DNA of 37,442 bases from DASPKA01 sp035628335 (GCA_035628335.1 DASPKA010000048.1:1-37442), one strand, 5' to 3'. Positions 23,360 through 31,451 are shown, counted from the first letter of the stretch. The notes: generated by a model not told the origin, from the letters alone. Numbers and translations are program-made.

Positions 23360-24658
23360 ATGGTTGATATACTGTTTCAAATACTCATAGTGCTTTTTCT
23401 TACCATTTGTAATGGCCTGTTCAGCTGCGCGGAAATTGCACTCATATCTATACGAAAAAGTAAATACGAGTCTTTAGCCAATGCGGGTAATTCGCGGGCT
23501 AAAATAGTAAAACAACTGCGCTCAGACCCAGAAAGCCTCTTTGCCACCATACAAATAGGCATTTCTTTTATTACCATCCTAGCTTCAGCGTTTGCTGGAG
23601 CAAATATTGCTGGACAAGTTTCTTATGGGCTTTCCTCGCTTGGACTTAATCATTCTGTTTCATATACAGTAAGTTTTATATTAGTAGTACTTAGTGTGGC
23701 ATACTTAAACCTAATACTTGGCGAGCTTGTACCTAAATCACTTGGCTTACGTTACGCAAACACGCTCGCGCTCTATGCCGCACGCCCAATATACTGGATT
23801 GCAAAAATAAGCAAAGGAGCAGTGAAGTTTATAAATACGTCTTCAAACTTATTACTCAAACCATTTAAAGATGCTACGAGCTTTACAGAGTCGAGACTTT
23901 CCCAGGAAGAAATACGATCCATACTAGAAGAAGCAAACCAAGCAGGAACCATAACCCCCCACGAACATGAAATAATAGAAAACGTATTTCAGGTGTCTGA
24001 CCTGCTTGTTAAAAAAATTATGGTGCCGCGTACAAGAATAACCGCACTGGACGTTGACGAGCCTGCTGAAAACAATATTCGATTGGCTATAGAGTCTGGC
24101 TATTCCCGCGTACCAGTTTTCAAAGAGTCGCTCAACAACACAGTAGGAATACTCTATACAAAAAAACTTCTAGGGAAGCTTAACAAAGGCGAGATACAGG
24201 ACCTAAACGAGTTCCTGGTTCCACCCTATTTTGTGCCCAGCAGCATGAAAGCAGTAGATGTGCTCCGTAGACTGCAGCGCAAAAAACTCCACGTAGCAAT
24301 GGTAACTGACGAACATGGGGAAGTTGAGGGTCTGGTTACACTGGAAGACATCCTGGAAGAACTGGTAGGAGATATTGCAGACGAAACTGACGAAGGAACG
24401 CAGGCCCAAGTCTGGGAGCAAGATGGTAAGTCTCTAGTCTCTGGAAGTATATCTATAGTAGACTTCAACAAGCACTTTGGCTCTGACATTCCTGAAGACG
24501 AACAGTATACTACTTTGAGTGGTTTTATATCCCACACGCTTGGCCGTTTCCCTGTTTTGGAAGAAACGGTAACCCATGGAGGTTTTAGTATTACGGTGAT
24601 TGAACGCACACAACGTACCGTTAAGACGGCCCACATAAAGAAACATGACACTCATTAG
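23360..24658 (+). CDS. CNNM/CorC-type membrane transporter (DUF21-CBS-CorC)
   Basis: 432 aa. The N-terminal DUF21 domain has about four membrane segments (1-180), with SCAEIALISIRKSKYESLA and ILGELVPKSLGLR. A CBS pair (about 205-325, IMVPRTRITALDVDEP and LHVAMVTDEHGEVEGLVTLE) and a C-terminal CorC/HlyC domain (about 345-425) follow. The family is linked to magnesium (or cobalt) export and resistance; the hemolysin name is historic. Its last 14 bases overlap the alanine racemase start, so the two form an operon. No Shine-Dalgarno site before the ATG. Confidence 0.93.
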   Translation: MVDILFQILIVLFLTICNGLFSCAEIALISIRKSKYESLANAGNSRAKIVKQLRSDPESLFATIQIGISFITILASAFAGANIAGQVSYGLSSLGLNHSVSYTVSFILVVLSVAYLNLILGELVPKSLGLRYANTLALYAARPIYWIAKISKGAVKFINTSSNLLLKPFKDATSFTESRLSQEEIRSILEEANQAGTITPHEHEIIENVFQVSDLLVKKIMVPRTRITALDVDEPAENNIRLAIESGYSRVPVFKESLNNTVGILYTKKLLGKLNKGEIQDLNEFLVPPYFVPSSMKAVDVLRRLQRKKLHVAMVTDEHGEVEGLVTLEDILEELVGDIADETDEGTQAQVWEQDGKSLVSGSISIVDFNKHFGSDIPEDEQYTTLSGFISHTLGRFPVLEETVTHGGFSITVIERTQRTVKTAHIKKHDTH

Positions 24659-25790
24659 TAAAATTCGCAAAGTACAACAAGCACTCTCGCCCTACAAACC
24701 TTTGGTATGGGTTGAGGTTTCAAAAAGCGCTATTATACATAACTACAAAGTTTTCAAAAATCTTGCTGAACCAGCTGGGCTTGCCCCGGTTATTAAAAGT
24801 AATGCCTATGGCCATGGCCTAACGAACATTGCGGCACTCTTAGAGCCCGAATTACCATCTTTTTTTGCTATAGATAGTTTGCGTGAAGCACTATTGCTGC
24901 GTGGTGCTGGGATAAAAACCAAGGTTTTGGTCATGGGATTTGTGAATATAGAAAACATAAACAATTATAAATTAAAAGATGTGAGTATTGCCATAACTGG
25001 ACTGGACCAGCTACGAGAAATAGCCTCACTCCTTAAACACACCCAAACATTTCAAATTAAACTTGACACTGGTTTGCACCGCCAGGGTCTGCTTCGCAAC
25101 GAACTCCCAACCGCATTTAAGATAATAGACATGAATCCTAAAATTCAGATCGAAGGTGCATTTTCTCACTTAGCAGACGCGGACAGTGAAGATTCGGTGC
25201 ATGCAAAAAAACAAATCGAAGAATGGAACTCGGGCCTTGCTGAACTGGAAGCCCACTTTGGAAAGCTCACATACACTCACCTTGCTGCAACCGCCGGCTC
25301 ACACTACTCTGGAATTAATGCAAATACGCTGCGGCTTGGAATTGGTTTGTATGGGATAGACGACCCCGCTGAAGGCAGTACACTTGGGCTAAAACCTGCA
25401 CTTGAACTAAAAACTTTTATAACTTCGCTACGCGATCTTCAGCCTGGCGAGTTTGTAGGTTATAACATCACCTTTAAAGCTGAACGCTTAACCAAAGTTG
25501 CAACGCTTCCGCTCGGGTATAATGAAGGTGTGGACCGTAGAGCTTCTAACAATGGATTTGTAAAAATTCGCGACTACCTCTGTCCCATAATCGGCCGTGT
25601 GTCAATGAACATGATTAGCGTAGACGTAACCGATGTTCCAGAAGTGGCGATAGAAGAAATTGCCACAGTGATAAGTGGAAAGTCAAAAGACCCTAATTCA
25701 GTTGTTAACACAGCTTCACTACTAGGCACTATACAACGAGAAGTTTTAGTACGCATCCCTGCCCACCTACGCCGCACCATGGTAAAGTAA
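24645..25790 (+). CDS. alr: Alanine racemase
   Basis: PLP enzyme that interconverts L- and D-alanine for peptidoglycan. 381 aa, the usual length. PLP lysine at residue 51 in APVIKSNAYGHG; TIM-barrel motifs KLDTGLHRQGL, GAFSHLADAD, LRLGIGLYGID; C-terminal domain with LPLGYNEGVDRRAS (the GYADG position that carries the second catalytic Tyr) and GRVSMNMISVDVTD. Overlaps the preceding transporter gene by 14 bases. One of the few biosynthetic enzymes in the window, showing that the organism makes or modifies its own wall. Confidence 0.95.
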   Translation: MTLISKIRKVQQALSPYKPLVWVEVSKSAIIHNYKVFKNLAEPAGLAPVIKSNAYGHGLTNIAALLEPELPSFFAIDSLREALLLRGAGIKTKVLVMGFVNIENINNYKLKDVSIAITGLDQLREIASLLKHTQTFQIKLDTGLHRQGLLRNELPTAFKIIDMNPKIQIEGAFSHLADADSEDSVHAKKQIEEWNSGLAELEAHFGKLTYTHLAATAGSHYSGINANTLRLGIGLYGIDDPAEGSTLGLKPALELKTFITSLRDLQPGEFVGYNITFKAERLTKVATLPLGYNEGVDRRASNNGFVKIRDYLCPIIGRVSMNMISVDVTDVPEVAIEEIATVISGKSKDPNSVVNTASLLGTIQREVLVRIPAHLRRTMVK

Positions 25791-25792
25791 AT

Positions 25793-25826
25793 CTCCTGAC
25801 CGCGTGCAAGACACAGTCAGGAGTTT
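25793..25826. terminator. Terminator between convergent genes
   Basis: CTCCTGAC...GTCAGGAG then TTT, between alr and the minus-strand membrane protein. Confidence 0.75.
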
Positions 25827-25837
25827 CAGAGTAATGC

Positions 25838-26497
25838 TTAACCGAAATATTGAAAATAATCGGCTGAGTAGATTGTAGTTCCTACATCTCGCGTGTAGGG
25901 CATGGTGGGGTATGTGACGAATTTAGAAGACCTCATCCATCGCGGCCACCGCACAACGATTGGCCCTGGGACCACATTCCCATCCGAATCGAACTTCAGA
26001 AAGGGAAACGAGATGGTTGGCCAATCTACCTCTTTACTTGGGGCAAACTCAATCTGGTGGGGGTATTTCTGAAGATCAAGCTCAAGCGAAGGCCCACCTT
26101 CATCTTTCCAGTGACTCTCAAGTGAAATTTGCCAAGCAACAACCTTACTTTCCCTATTCTCGCCCAATATAAGATGACAGTCGTTGCTTTTAAAGCTCAA
26201 CTCGAACTTGCGGTAGCGCTCCTTAGTTTCCGCAACATGGTCACGCAGTCGCTTACGAGCACTTAACTTGTACAGCATATGCGCGATCAGCAGGCAGACA
26301 ATAAATATAGCAACCGCTCCGGCGAGCCCTAGAAACGTAGGCGAAAAGTAGACCATACTAATCGCCAGAAGAACAGCGACAATCCTGACAAGGCTACTAC
26401 CATTACCACTCGCAGAGTCAATCTGTTGACGAGAGAATGTGGTATAAAAGCCCATTGCCTTTGCAATCTGCTTATCATAACTTGTAGTTGAAATCAT
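25838..26497 (-). CDS. Membrane protein with C-terminal soluble domain (219 aa)
   Basis: The start is the ATG at 26497, which has AAGGAGG just upstream; the longer frame begins with TTG inside that ribosome site. Two adjacent membrane segments (about 42-80, VRIVAVLLAISMVYFSP and GLAGAVAIFIVCLLIAHML), then a charged helix and a beta-rich domain with many Trp and Pro (VVRWPRWMRSSK). No family is recognised. Confidence 0.65.
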   Translation of the reverse strand: MISTTSYDKQIAKAMGFYTTFSRQQIDSASGNGSSLVRIVAVLLAISMVYFSPTFLGLAGAVAIFIVCLLIAHMLYKLSARKRLRDHVAETKERYRKFELSFKSNDCHLILGENRESKVVAWQISLESHWKDEGGPSLELDLQKYPHQIEFAPSKEVDWPTISFPFLKFDSDGNVVPGPIVVRWPRWMRSSKFVTYPTMPYTRDVGTTIYSADYFQYFG

Positions 26498-26581
26498 AAG
26501 CCTCCTTATCTGCAAGTAACTAAAAAAGATTCTGAAAATTGCGTTTGATATACTATAAAATAATTATAAAAAAAGTCAAAA

Positions 26582-27280
26582 GTGGAAAATTACACATACT
26601 CATACTTAATTAGTACGGTATTCATGCTTATAGCGTGGCTTATATTGTATTGGTGGAGACCTGACACCAGGAAGCAGATGCTAGTCATGTCCGGAATATT
26701 TGCCCTGGGAGGGCCTATCGCAGAGGTACTTATGTTGCGGGACTGGTGGTCACCTCAGTTTGTTTTTAATTTACCGCTTACTATTGAAGACTTACTTACA
26801 GCAGCGAGTATAGGCGGGATTGCAAGTGTAATTTACCTGGAAGTCTTCAGGAGGAAACTTAAACTTCATAAAATTTCCAGAGTTGCAAAACGAGCAAGGA
26901 CCTTGCACGTTTTCTACTTGCTTATGTTTTCGATTGTTATATACTTTGGTACTTACTTTGTCTTAGGTTTCAACAGTCTCTGGGCTAATGTTGCTGCTTG
27001 TGCTGTTCCAGCGGTGATAATTTTCTGTTTTAGGAAGGACCTGATTACAGTGGGTGTTGCTAGCGGACTTCTTTTGATTCCACTTATAATGCTCTCATAT
27101 TTTTTCACAGAACTACTGACCCCAGGTTGGATACACACTTTCTGGCATTTTAAAAACACACCACGGATAGTCCTTGGAGCTGTTCCCCTAGATGACATTC
27201 TGTGGTATTTTTTCGCTGGACTGTTTCTTGGTCCTTTATATGAGTTTTGGGAAAAAGCAAAAATAGAAAAAGCGCGATGA
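26582..27280 (+). CDS. Lycopene cyclase-domain-like membrane protein
   Basis: 232 aa with about seven hydrophobic segments; the start codon is GTG. Two matching motifs, FNLPLTIEDLLTA and VPLDDILWYFFAGLFLGPLYEF, correspond to the PLxE(E/D) motifs of the CrtYc/CrtYd-type lycopene cyclase domain. No other carotenoid genes are present, and the first acidic motif is ED while the second is DD, so true cyclase activity is doubtful. CPR genomes often hold such lone domains. The role could be in another isoprenoid or may be structural. Confidence 0.65.
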   Translation: MENYTYSYLISTVFMLIAWLILYWWRPDTRKQMLVMSGIFALGGPIAEVLMLRDWWSPQFVFNLPLTIEDLLTAASIGGIASVIYLEVFRRKLKLHKISRVAKRARTLHVFYLLMFSIVIYFGTYFVLGFNSLWANVAACAVPAVIIFCFRKDLITVGVASGLLLIPLIMLSYFFTELLTPGWIHTFWHFKNTPRIVLGAVPLDDILWYFFAGLFLGPLYEFWEKAKIEKAR

Positions 27281-27307
27281 AGATTACTTCTTCAATGCGC
27301 CTTTTTT
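27266..27307. terminator. Terminator between convergent genes
   Basis: AGCGC...GCGC stem with TGAAG/CTTCA inner pairing, then a T run. Confidence 0.75.
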
Positions 27308-27311
27308 AGTT

Positions 27312-27557
27312 TCACGGCCACTGCGTGCTGAGGGCTATATAAAGGCCAATCCAGACCCCTGCGGCTATGCCACCATAGTAAACCAATCGAGCAGGTACCT
27401 CGTGCGGATGGCCTACCATCTCCACCTCATGCCGCTTGGCCTCTTCATTCTTTTGGTAGTACTCCAAAAAGATAAACCGAGAAATAACAGCGCCTGCCAT
27501 ACCCCCAACTAACGTGCAAATTATCAAAACTGCCGCTTGCAATACTAATGTTTTCAT
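27312..27557 (-). CDS. Small two-span membrane protein (81 aa)
   Basis: ATG at 27557 with GGAGG seven bases upstream; the GTG three bases earlier is less likely. Two membrane helices (LVLQAAVLIICTLVGGMAG and LVYYGGIAAGVWIGLYIAL) flank a charged loop with HEVEMVGHPHEV that has three His. No family is recognised. Confidence 0.6.
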   Translation of the reverse strand: MKTLVLQAAVLIICTLVGGMAGAVISRFIFLEYYQKNEEAKRHEVEMVGHPHEVPARLVYYGGIAAGVWIGLYIALSTQWP

Positions 27558-27659
27558 CACACCTCCTCTAAAGAGGAGTATAAAATTATTTTAAAAAATT
27601 ATAAATGTTGACCCAAACTACATTTTAAGGTATAATCTGTAGAGTATTTCATACGATAT

Positions 27660-27734
27660 GGTGCCCGTAGTTTAATGGTAGAACGCAGCTCTGTGAAAGC
27701 TGTCGCGGGAGTTCGATTCTCCTCGGGCACCCCA
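27660..27734 (+). tRNA. tRNA-His (GTG)
   Basis: Full cloverleaf: acceptor GTGCCCG/CGGGCAC, D arm GTTT...GAAC, anticodon stem CAGCT/AGCTG with loop CTGTGAA (anticodon GTG), T arm GGGAG-TTCGATT-CTCCT. The extra G at -1 typical for tRNA-His is encoded at 27660 and CCA at 27732-27734. It has its own terminator. Confidence 0.96.
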
Positions 27735-27736
27735 CA

Positions 27737-27769
27737 CAAAAACACTAGGGTAATGCTAGTGTTTTTGTT
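27737..27769 (+). terminator. Terminator after tRNA-His
   Basis: CAAAAACACTAG, seven-base loop, CTAGTGTTTTTG. Confidence 0.9.
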
Positions 27770-27874
27770 ATGCACAAGACAAGTTTTAACTATATATATT
27801 TTAGTGCTTTTTTTAATGAAAACACCACATTATAGAGAAATGAAAATATTATTTGTGGTGTTGTTAGACACGAT

Positions 27875-28000
27875 AACGACGGCGGCCTTTGTTTTCATGG
27901 CGAATGTGTTCTAAAATAGTTTTTATAATCTCTATATTGCATCCAAATATAATACATTAATTACAACATACTTCAAGCTTTTACAAAGGCCGCCGTTGTT
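27875..28000. repeat. Long-spaced 18-bp inverted repeat
   Basis: AACGACGGCGGCCTTTGT (27875-27892) and its near-perfect inverted partner (27983-28000, 17 of 18 bases) are separated by 90 AT-rich bases with no gene. The arms are much more GC-rich than their surroundings. Apart from a doubtful 32-aa frame at 27818-27914, I see no gene in 27770-28067. Confidence 0.55.
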
Positions 28001-28067
28001 GGGCTTGGTGCAAAAGCATAGCCTAATTTTAGGACCTAAACTAAGGTAAAAAAAGATCTTCTCAGCC

Positions 28068-28865
28068 TCAGCTTCGAAGACCTTTAGTCAGTCGACTTAT
28101 CCGTTTCTCATAGGATGGGTGACTTGTAACAGGGAACCTCAGGGGTATTCCCAGAAATGTATAGGGGCTTGCAAAGAAATTCTGGATTGTCAGGTAGGAT
28201 CTTAAATTCTTCAGGTTTTCCTCACTCTTGCTCGCACAGTAGTCATCCGCATCACACTCCTGCAGATAGCGTATTCCTGCATCGAAATATTTCAACAGAA
28301 CAAACCATGCTGCATAGAATCCCAACTCTTTCGCGCCAAAGCTAAATGAAACAATGCTCACTAAAACACAAAAAATCAGAAATGCGAATGCTTTAGTTTT
28401 GCTTGGCAATCGCTTGCCTCGATCTATAACTGGAAAGATGACATTCCAGGTCAACACCTCAAGCAAGATGCTTAAAGAGATGCATCGTACCAGATTAAAC
28501 ACCCACACATGCCTTAACCGAATGTGACCAAGTTCGTGGTCTACTAACGAGTCTACGAGACTGGGGAAAGTTTCCAAAGTCAAGCGATTGATCATAATCA
28601 AATCAGAACGACCCCATATTCCCGGTATACCACATGTGCGGCCTGTTTCACTTACTCGCAGTTCAAACGTCCTATCTGAACAGCTATCTGTTAAAAGCTC
28701 GGAGGTATTTAGGACGTACCGATACGCCCGAAAGTACCCAGCTAGGCTAAAGTATCCCGAAATCACCAATCCTACTGCATACACTGCGAAGGGCATTTCT
28801 AGAACCCAAAGTATATACAGTATATTTGCTATTAACGCAAAAGCCGCAAAAATTGTGCTTTTCAT
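28068..28865 (-). CDS. M48-like membrane metallopeptidase
   Basis: 265 aa from the ATG at 28865, chosen because GGAGGAGG lies just upstream (the longer frame starts with TTG). Two N-terminal membrane segments, the zinc motif HELGH in VDHELGHIRLRHV, two more hydrophobic segments, then ECDADDYC (third zinc ligand Glu, as in the ExxAD pattern) and SHPSYEKRISRL, which is the usual M48/HtpX end. HtpX-type proteases degrade membrane proteins. The fold and active-site residues are intact. Confidence 0.85.
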   Translation of the reverse strand: MKSTIFAAFALIANILYILWVLEMPFAVYAVGLVISGYFSLAGYFRAYRYVLNTSELLTDSCSDRTFELRVSETGRTCGIPGIWGRSDLIMINRLTLETFPSLVDSLVDHELGHIRLRHVWVFNLVRCISLSILLEVLTWNVIFPVIDRGKRLPSKTKAFAFLIFCVLVSIVSFSFGAKELGFYAAWFVLLKYFDAGIRYLQECDADDYCASKSEENLKNLRSYLTIQNFFASPYTFLGIPLRFPVTSHPSYEKRISRLTKGLRS

Positions 28866-28922
28866 ATCCTCCTCCTTTGGCAAAAGTATAACCTAATCAT
28901 CCTGTCTAGGAAATACTTCTGT

Positions 28923-28955
28923 AAAAAAGCATGCTCGGTAACGGGCACGCTTTTA
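28923..28955 (-). terminator. Terminator behind the gene remnant
   Basis: Minus strand: AAAAGCGTGCCCG with the partner CGAGCATGCTTTTTT. It follows the broken frame 29016-29180. Confidence 0.65.
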
Positions 28956-29015
28956 AGTCTCGCATAATAACCTGAGTTGTTTAGTCAAAAGTCCAACTGG
29001 CAGCCTGGTCCTCCC

Positions 29016-29180
29016 TTATGCGTCATTGAATGCTATTTTATCCCGCAAATAAGCGAAAAAGATAGTCGGCACGTCAGTAGATTTCGTACACCCACCTGAG
29101 GTTAGCTTGGTCCATGAAGCTTCCTTATTTTCAGGATCAACGACCAGACCCGCGTCCGAGACAAGCTGAGCTAGGGAATA
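29016..29180 (-). pseudogene. 3' remnant of an unknown gene
   Basis: An open frame of 54 codons with no start (a stop lies directly before it) ends properly and is followed by a terminator on the same strand. The product would be YSLAQLVSDAGLVVDPENKE and so on, ending FFAYLRDKIAFNDA, which looks protein-like. The 5' part seems lost. The rest of 28866-29242 holds only two terminators. Confidence 0.35.
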
Positions 29181-29199
29181 CTATTTTTGGGCGATACTA

Positions 29200-29232
29200 T
29201 AAAAAAATAGGACGCACAAATCTGTGCGTCCC
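29200..29232 (-). terminator. Terminator after the zinc-finger gene
   Basis: GGACGCACA-AATC-TGTGCGTCC with a T run on the minus strand. Confidence 0.9.
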
Positions 29233-29242
29233 TTGTTCGGAT

Positions 29243-29551
29243 TTAGCCCTTACGGGCCATCCTCCAGTTTGCTAGGGTTTCAAAGTAGTTTTTCCGTTGG
29301 CAATCAACAGAGCAAAATACTCTGTCTCCCATCCCTTTCTTGTTGAACTTCAAGAGCAGCGCAGTATCGCCTACGTGCAGGGGCTTGCAACACTCTTCGC
29401 ACGGAACAAAATCTTTTTTTGTCCTTGCATAAGCGTCAAGCATTTTCATCCTGCCGCGGGAAACTCTGCGTGCCCAGCTGACCAGCTTGCGGTCAACTGT
29501 AACCTCTAGGGCTTCTTGATTCTCTCTTAAAAAGGGTTTCAAATTCTCCAT
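29243..29551 (-). CDS. Small zinc-finger protein (102 aa)
   Basis: N-terminal basic helix region (WARRVSRGRMKMLDAYARTK), then a zinc ribbon FVPCEECCKPLHVGD...RVFCSVDCQRKNYF, with Cys pairs as in TRASH/FCS-type fingers. Soluble, so DNA/RNA binding or metal handling is possible. It has a long structured leader (29552-29709) and a well-formed promoter (29713-29741). The start ATG at 29551 has only a weak ribosome site. Confidence 0.7.
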   Translation of the reverse strand: MENLKPFLRENQEALEVTVDRKLVSWARRVSRGRMKMLDAYARTKKDFVPCEECCKPLHVGDTALLLKFNKKGMGDRVFCSVDCQRKNYFETLANWRMARKG

Positions 29552-29709
29552 CTTGGTTTCTTTTCTTTGAGAAGCCGGTCCTCGGTCTTCCCGTTACGCC
29601 TAGAACGTGGGGCCTTTCGGCCTTACCGGCTAGGCAATATTGAACTTGCGGCTGCAACAAGTGCAAACTTCGCTGGCTTGAAGCCCCGCTTTTAGCAAGA
29701 TGAGAATAA
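29552..29709 (-). promoter_or_regulatory. Structured 5' leader of the zinc-finger gene
   Basis: The minus-strand leader of about 155 bases contains GCCTAG...CTAGGC closing GGCC-GAAA-GGCC (GNRA loop), and a GCCGGT/ACCGGC pair that could extend the fold or form a pseudoknot. It begins with TTATTCTCATCTTGC and then CCAGCGAA, shared with the leader of 29789-30265. No known riboswitch class fits. Confidence 0.45.
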
Positions 29710-29712
29710 AGT

Positions 29713-29741
29713 ACCATATCATAAAAAATAGTTTCTGTCAA
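29713..29741 (-). promoter_or_regulatory. Promoter of the zinc-finger gene
   Basis: TTGACA (29741-29736), 17-base spacer, TATGGT (29718-29713). The shared leader box begins a few bases downstream, at the expected transcript start. Confidence 0.75.
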
Positions 29742-29744
29742 TAA

Positions 29745-29784
29745 CAAAAAAAGAACCAATTATCGGAACGATACTGGTTCTTTT
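29745..29784 (-). terminator. Terminator after the 158-aa gene
   Basis: AAAAGAACCA...TGGTTCTTTTTTT on the minus strand. Confidence 0.88.
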
Positions 29785-29788
29785 GCTC

Positions 29789-30265
29789 TTACGTTTTACT
29801 GTCTTGAAGATCCCACCGCCGAAGAACCTCAAACATAATTGCAGCGCCGTACAGAAATTCATCCCCTGCAAAAACGCTCATGCCTACCATTGCGTCTCCC
29901 AATCCCTTTACCCTGGTTTGCAGTAGCATTGCAGCTGCTATGGTGAAATCTTCTTCTTGTGCATAAGCGTGTATAATCCCCTGGACAAAGCTTGGGGTCA
30001 TTGAAGTAAGAGTTGTTTTTATCCACTCCCTAACCAACACTTCCTTCTCGCCTATTTGAAAAAATATGCCCAGTAACCATCGTGCGCCGTCTTCGATAAC
30101 AAAATGTTGCGAGCCTAGCACATCCATAAAAACTCGTAATTCTGAAGCAGAGTATGCTTGGGTTGCACGATCCATAAAGCCTTGCATGTCTTGCCTAAAC
30201 TCAAGGGCAATCCTATTGCTAAATGCCTTGTCATTTAGTTTCGATGACGCTTCAAGTAGATTCAT
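29789..30265 (-). CDS. Hypothetical helical protein (158 aa)
   Basis: All-helical soluble protein starting MNLLEASSKLNDKAFSNRIA, with AGGAGG before the ATG. Regular helices with conserved-looking Gly and Trp (EDGARWLLGIFFQIGEKEVL) could be an armadillo-like or helical bundle fold. No family is recognised. Its promoter and first transcribed bases match those of the zinc-finger gene, so the two are probably controlled together. Confidence 0.6.
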   Translation of the reverse strand: MNLLEASSKLNDKAFSNRIALEFRQDMQGFMDRATQAYSASELRVFMDVLGSQHFVIEDGARWLLGIFFQIGEKEVLVREWIKTTLTSMTPSFVQGIIHAYAQEEDFTIAAAMLLQTRVKGLGDAMVGMSVFAGDEFLYGAAIMFEVLRRWDLQDSKT

Positions 30266-30355
30266 TTTTCCTCCTAAATTAATGGGTATTTCTACCCATC
30301 ATATCATAAACTAGCTTATTGTTTCGACTAGTCTCATCTGCCGTAAAATGTTAGT

Positions 30356-30428
30356 TTCGCTGGTTTAACACTTTGATTGTGCAAGATGAGAATAATGCAA
30401 TGTAACCTAAAATATTCTACTATGTCAA
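30356..30428 (-). promoter_or_regulatory. Promoter and shared leader box of the 158-aa gene
   Basis: TTGACA (30428-30423), 17-base spacer, TTACAT (30405-30400), then TTATTCTCATCTTGC (30395-30381) and CCAGCGAA (30363-30356). The same boxes, 17-18 bases apart, lead the gene at 29243-29551. Between here and the gene lies ATGGGTA-GAAA-TACCCAT. Confidence 0.6.
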
Positions 30429-30457
30429 TTGCCAAAAATTCATTAATATTGTTAAAT
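30429..30457 (+). promoter_or_regulatory. Probable promoter of the repeat-domain membrane protein
   Basis: TTGCCA (30429-30434), 17-base spacer, TTAAAT (30452-30457), back to back with the minus-strand promoter. Confidence 0.45.
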
Positions 30458-30495
30458 ATTAGATCTGTAGAACAACTAAGTAAAGGAGATTTTGA

Positions 30496-31104
30496 ATGGA
30501 GAAATACTATCCAGTATTTTTGTTTATCGCACTACTGATGCTTGCGATTGGATACCTAGCCATTCGCAAAGAAAAGCGTCGGCTAAACACCCTCGCTCGC
30601 TACCACAAACGCTTGCCAATTCTCATGGGACATGATCAGTTCTATGGAAAGTTTGACCTCCGTTCACTAGACCAAGGTCAGACATGGCTCGCTGTTCAAA
30701 CCAGCGAAGATCAGACGGTAACTGTGCTCGGGTACGCAGAGCAGATCTACCCAGGACTGCTTGCCCGTGCATTGCAGAACCGGCTGTTCGTAAACTTACC
30801 CATCGAGTTTTACGAGCAAAACTATAAACGCAGATGCGGTGGAACCGTGGGTTATGGCTCCTATAACCTAGAGTCATTCGACGGAGGAAAAACGTGGTTT
30901 GCCATCAAGTGGACCGACGACTGGCAGTGCATCTACCTCGGCGCAGCTGAAACTGTCTACCCCGGCTTACTCGCTCGACTTCAGGGCTTTGATGCTCTGA
31001 TTGAGCATGTGGAGAAGCATGGGCCAATTACTCTGGCTGGACACGGAGCTGCGAAGGACCTCCAGGTATTAACCGGCGCCGGATTCACGGTCGCGGCCAA
31101 ATAA
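30496..31104 (+). CDS. Membrane-anchored protein with two tandem repeats (202 aa)
   Basis: One N-terminal membrane helix (VFLFIALLMLAIGYLAI), then two copies of a roughly 75-aa domain: FYGKFDLRSLDQGQTWLAVQ...IYPGLLARAL and GYGSYNLESFDGGKTWFAIK...VYPGLLARLQ. The order and spacing are the same in both, so this is an internal duplication. AAAGGAG precedes the ATG. The domain is probably beta-rich and cytoplasmic or external depending on topology. No family is recognised. Confidence 0.7.
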   Translation: MEKYYPVFLFIALLMLAIGYLAIRKEKRRLNTLARYHKRLPILMGHDQFYGKFDLRSLDQGQTWLAVQTSEDQTVTVLGYAEQIYPGLLARALQNRLFVNLPIEFYEQNYKRRCGGTVGYGSYNLESFDGGKTWFAIKWTDDWQCIYLGAAETVYPGLLARLQGFDALIEHVEKHGPITLAGHGAAKDLQVLTGAGFTVAAK

Positions 31105-31116
31105 CTGGTACAAAAC

Positions 31117-31158
31117 AAAAGAGCAGATGCGCTGACGCGTGTCTGATCTTTTCATTTT
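31117..31158 (+). terminator. Terminator after the repeat-domain gene
   Basis: AAAAGA-CAGA-GCGC stem with matching GCG-TCTG-TCTTTT, then T-rich. Confidence 0.7.
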
Positions 31159-31163
31159 AGTTG

Positions 31164-31409
31164 TTAATTCCCTATTATTGAGTTGTAAAATCTTGCGCTC
31201 ATGCGCACATTGTATAAGTCAAATCTAAAACCGAATTTCCCAAATTCCCCTGTGTAGTCAACTCCCTCAGCTCTAACTTCAGGAAATTGATGCGCATAAC
31301 AGTACGCTTCGTTGCATTTACATTGGTCGCAAAATTTTACACCACAACCATCATAGTCGCATGATCTTGGTTTCCGCACCCTTCTGGTACATCTTGCACA
31401 ACTTTCCAT
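31164..31409 (-). CDS. Small Cys-rich protein (81 aa)
   Basis: Starts at the ATG at 31409 directly behind GGAGGTGAA (the longer frame begins with TTG). MESCARCTRRVRKPRSCDYD followed by CGVKFCDQCKCNEAYCYAHQ gives at least nine Cys plus His in a RING/B-box-like spacing, so it probably binds two zinc ions. The second half is a short beta-rich tail. Next to another Cys-rich small gene. Confidence 0.65.
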   Translation of the reverse strand: MESCARCTRRVRKPRSCDYDGCGVKFCDQCKCNEAYCYAHQFPEVRAEGVDYTGEFGKFGFRFDLYNVRMSARFYNSIIGN

Positions 31410-31451
31410 TTCACCTCCATTCTCCAATCAGATGAGGTTATTGTAGCACAA

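Noticed and set aside
27675..27914. 79-aa frame starting inside tRNA-His
   Set aside because: It runs through the tRNA and its terminator, so it is not a real gene; the short hydrophobic end (27818-27914) has no ribosome site.
29116..29275. Plus-strand frame of about 50 codons
   Set aside because: It crosses a clear minus-strand terminator and the start of the zinc-finger gene on the other strand; no ribosome site.
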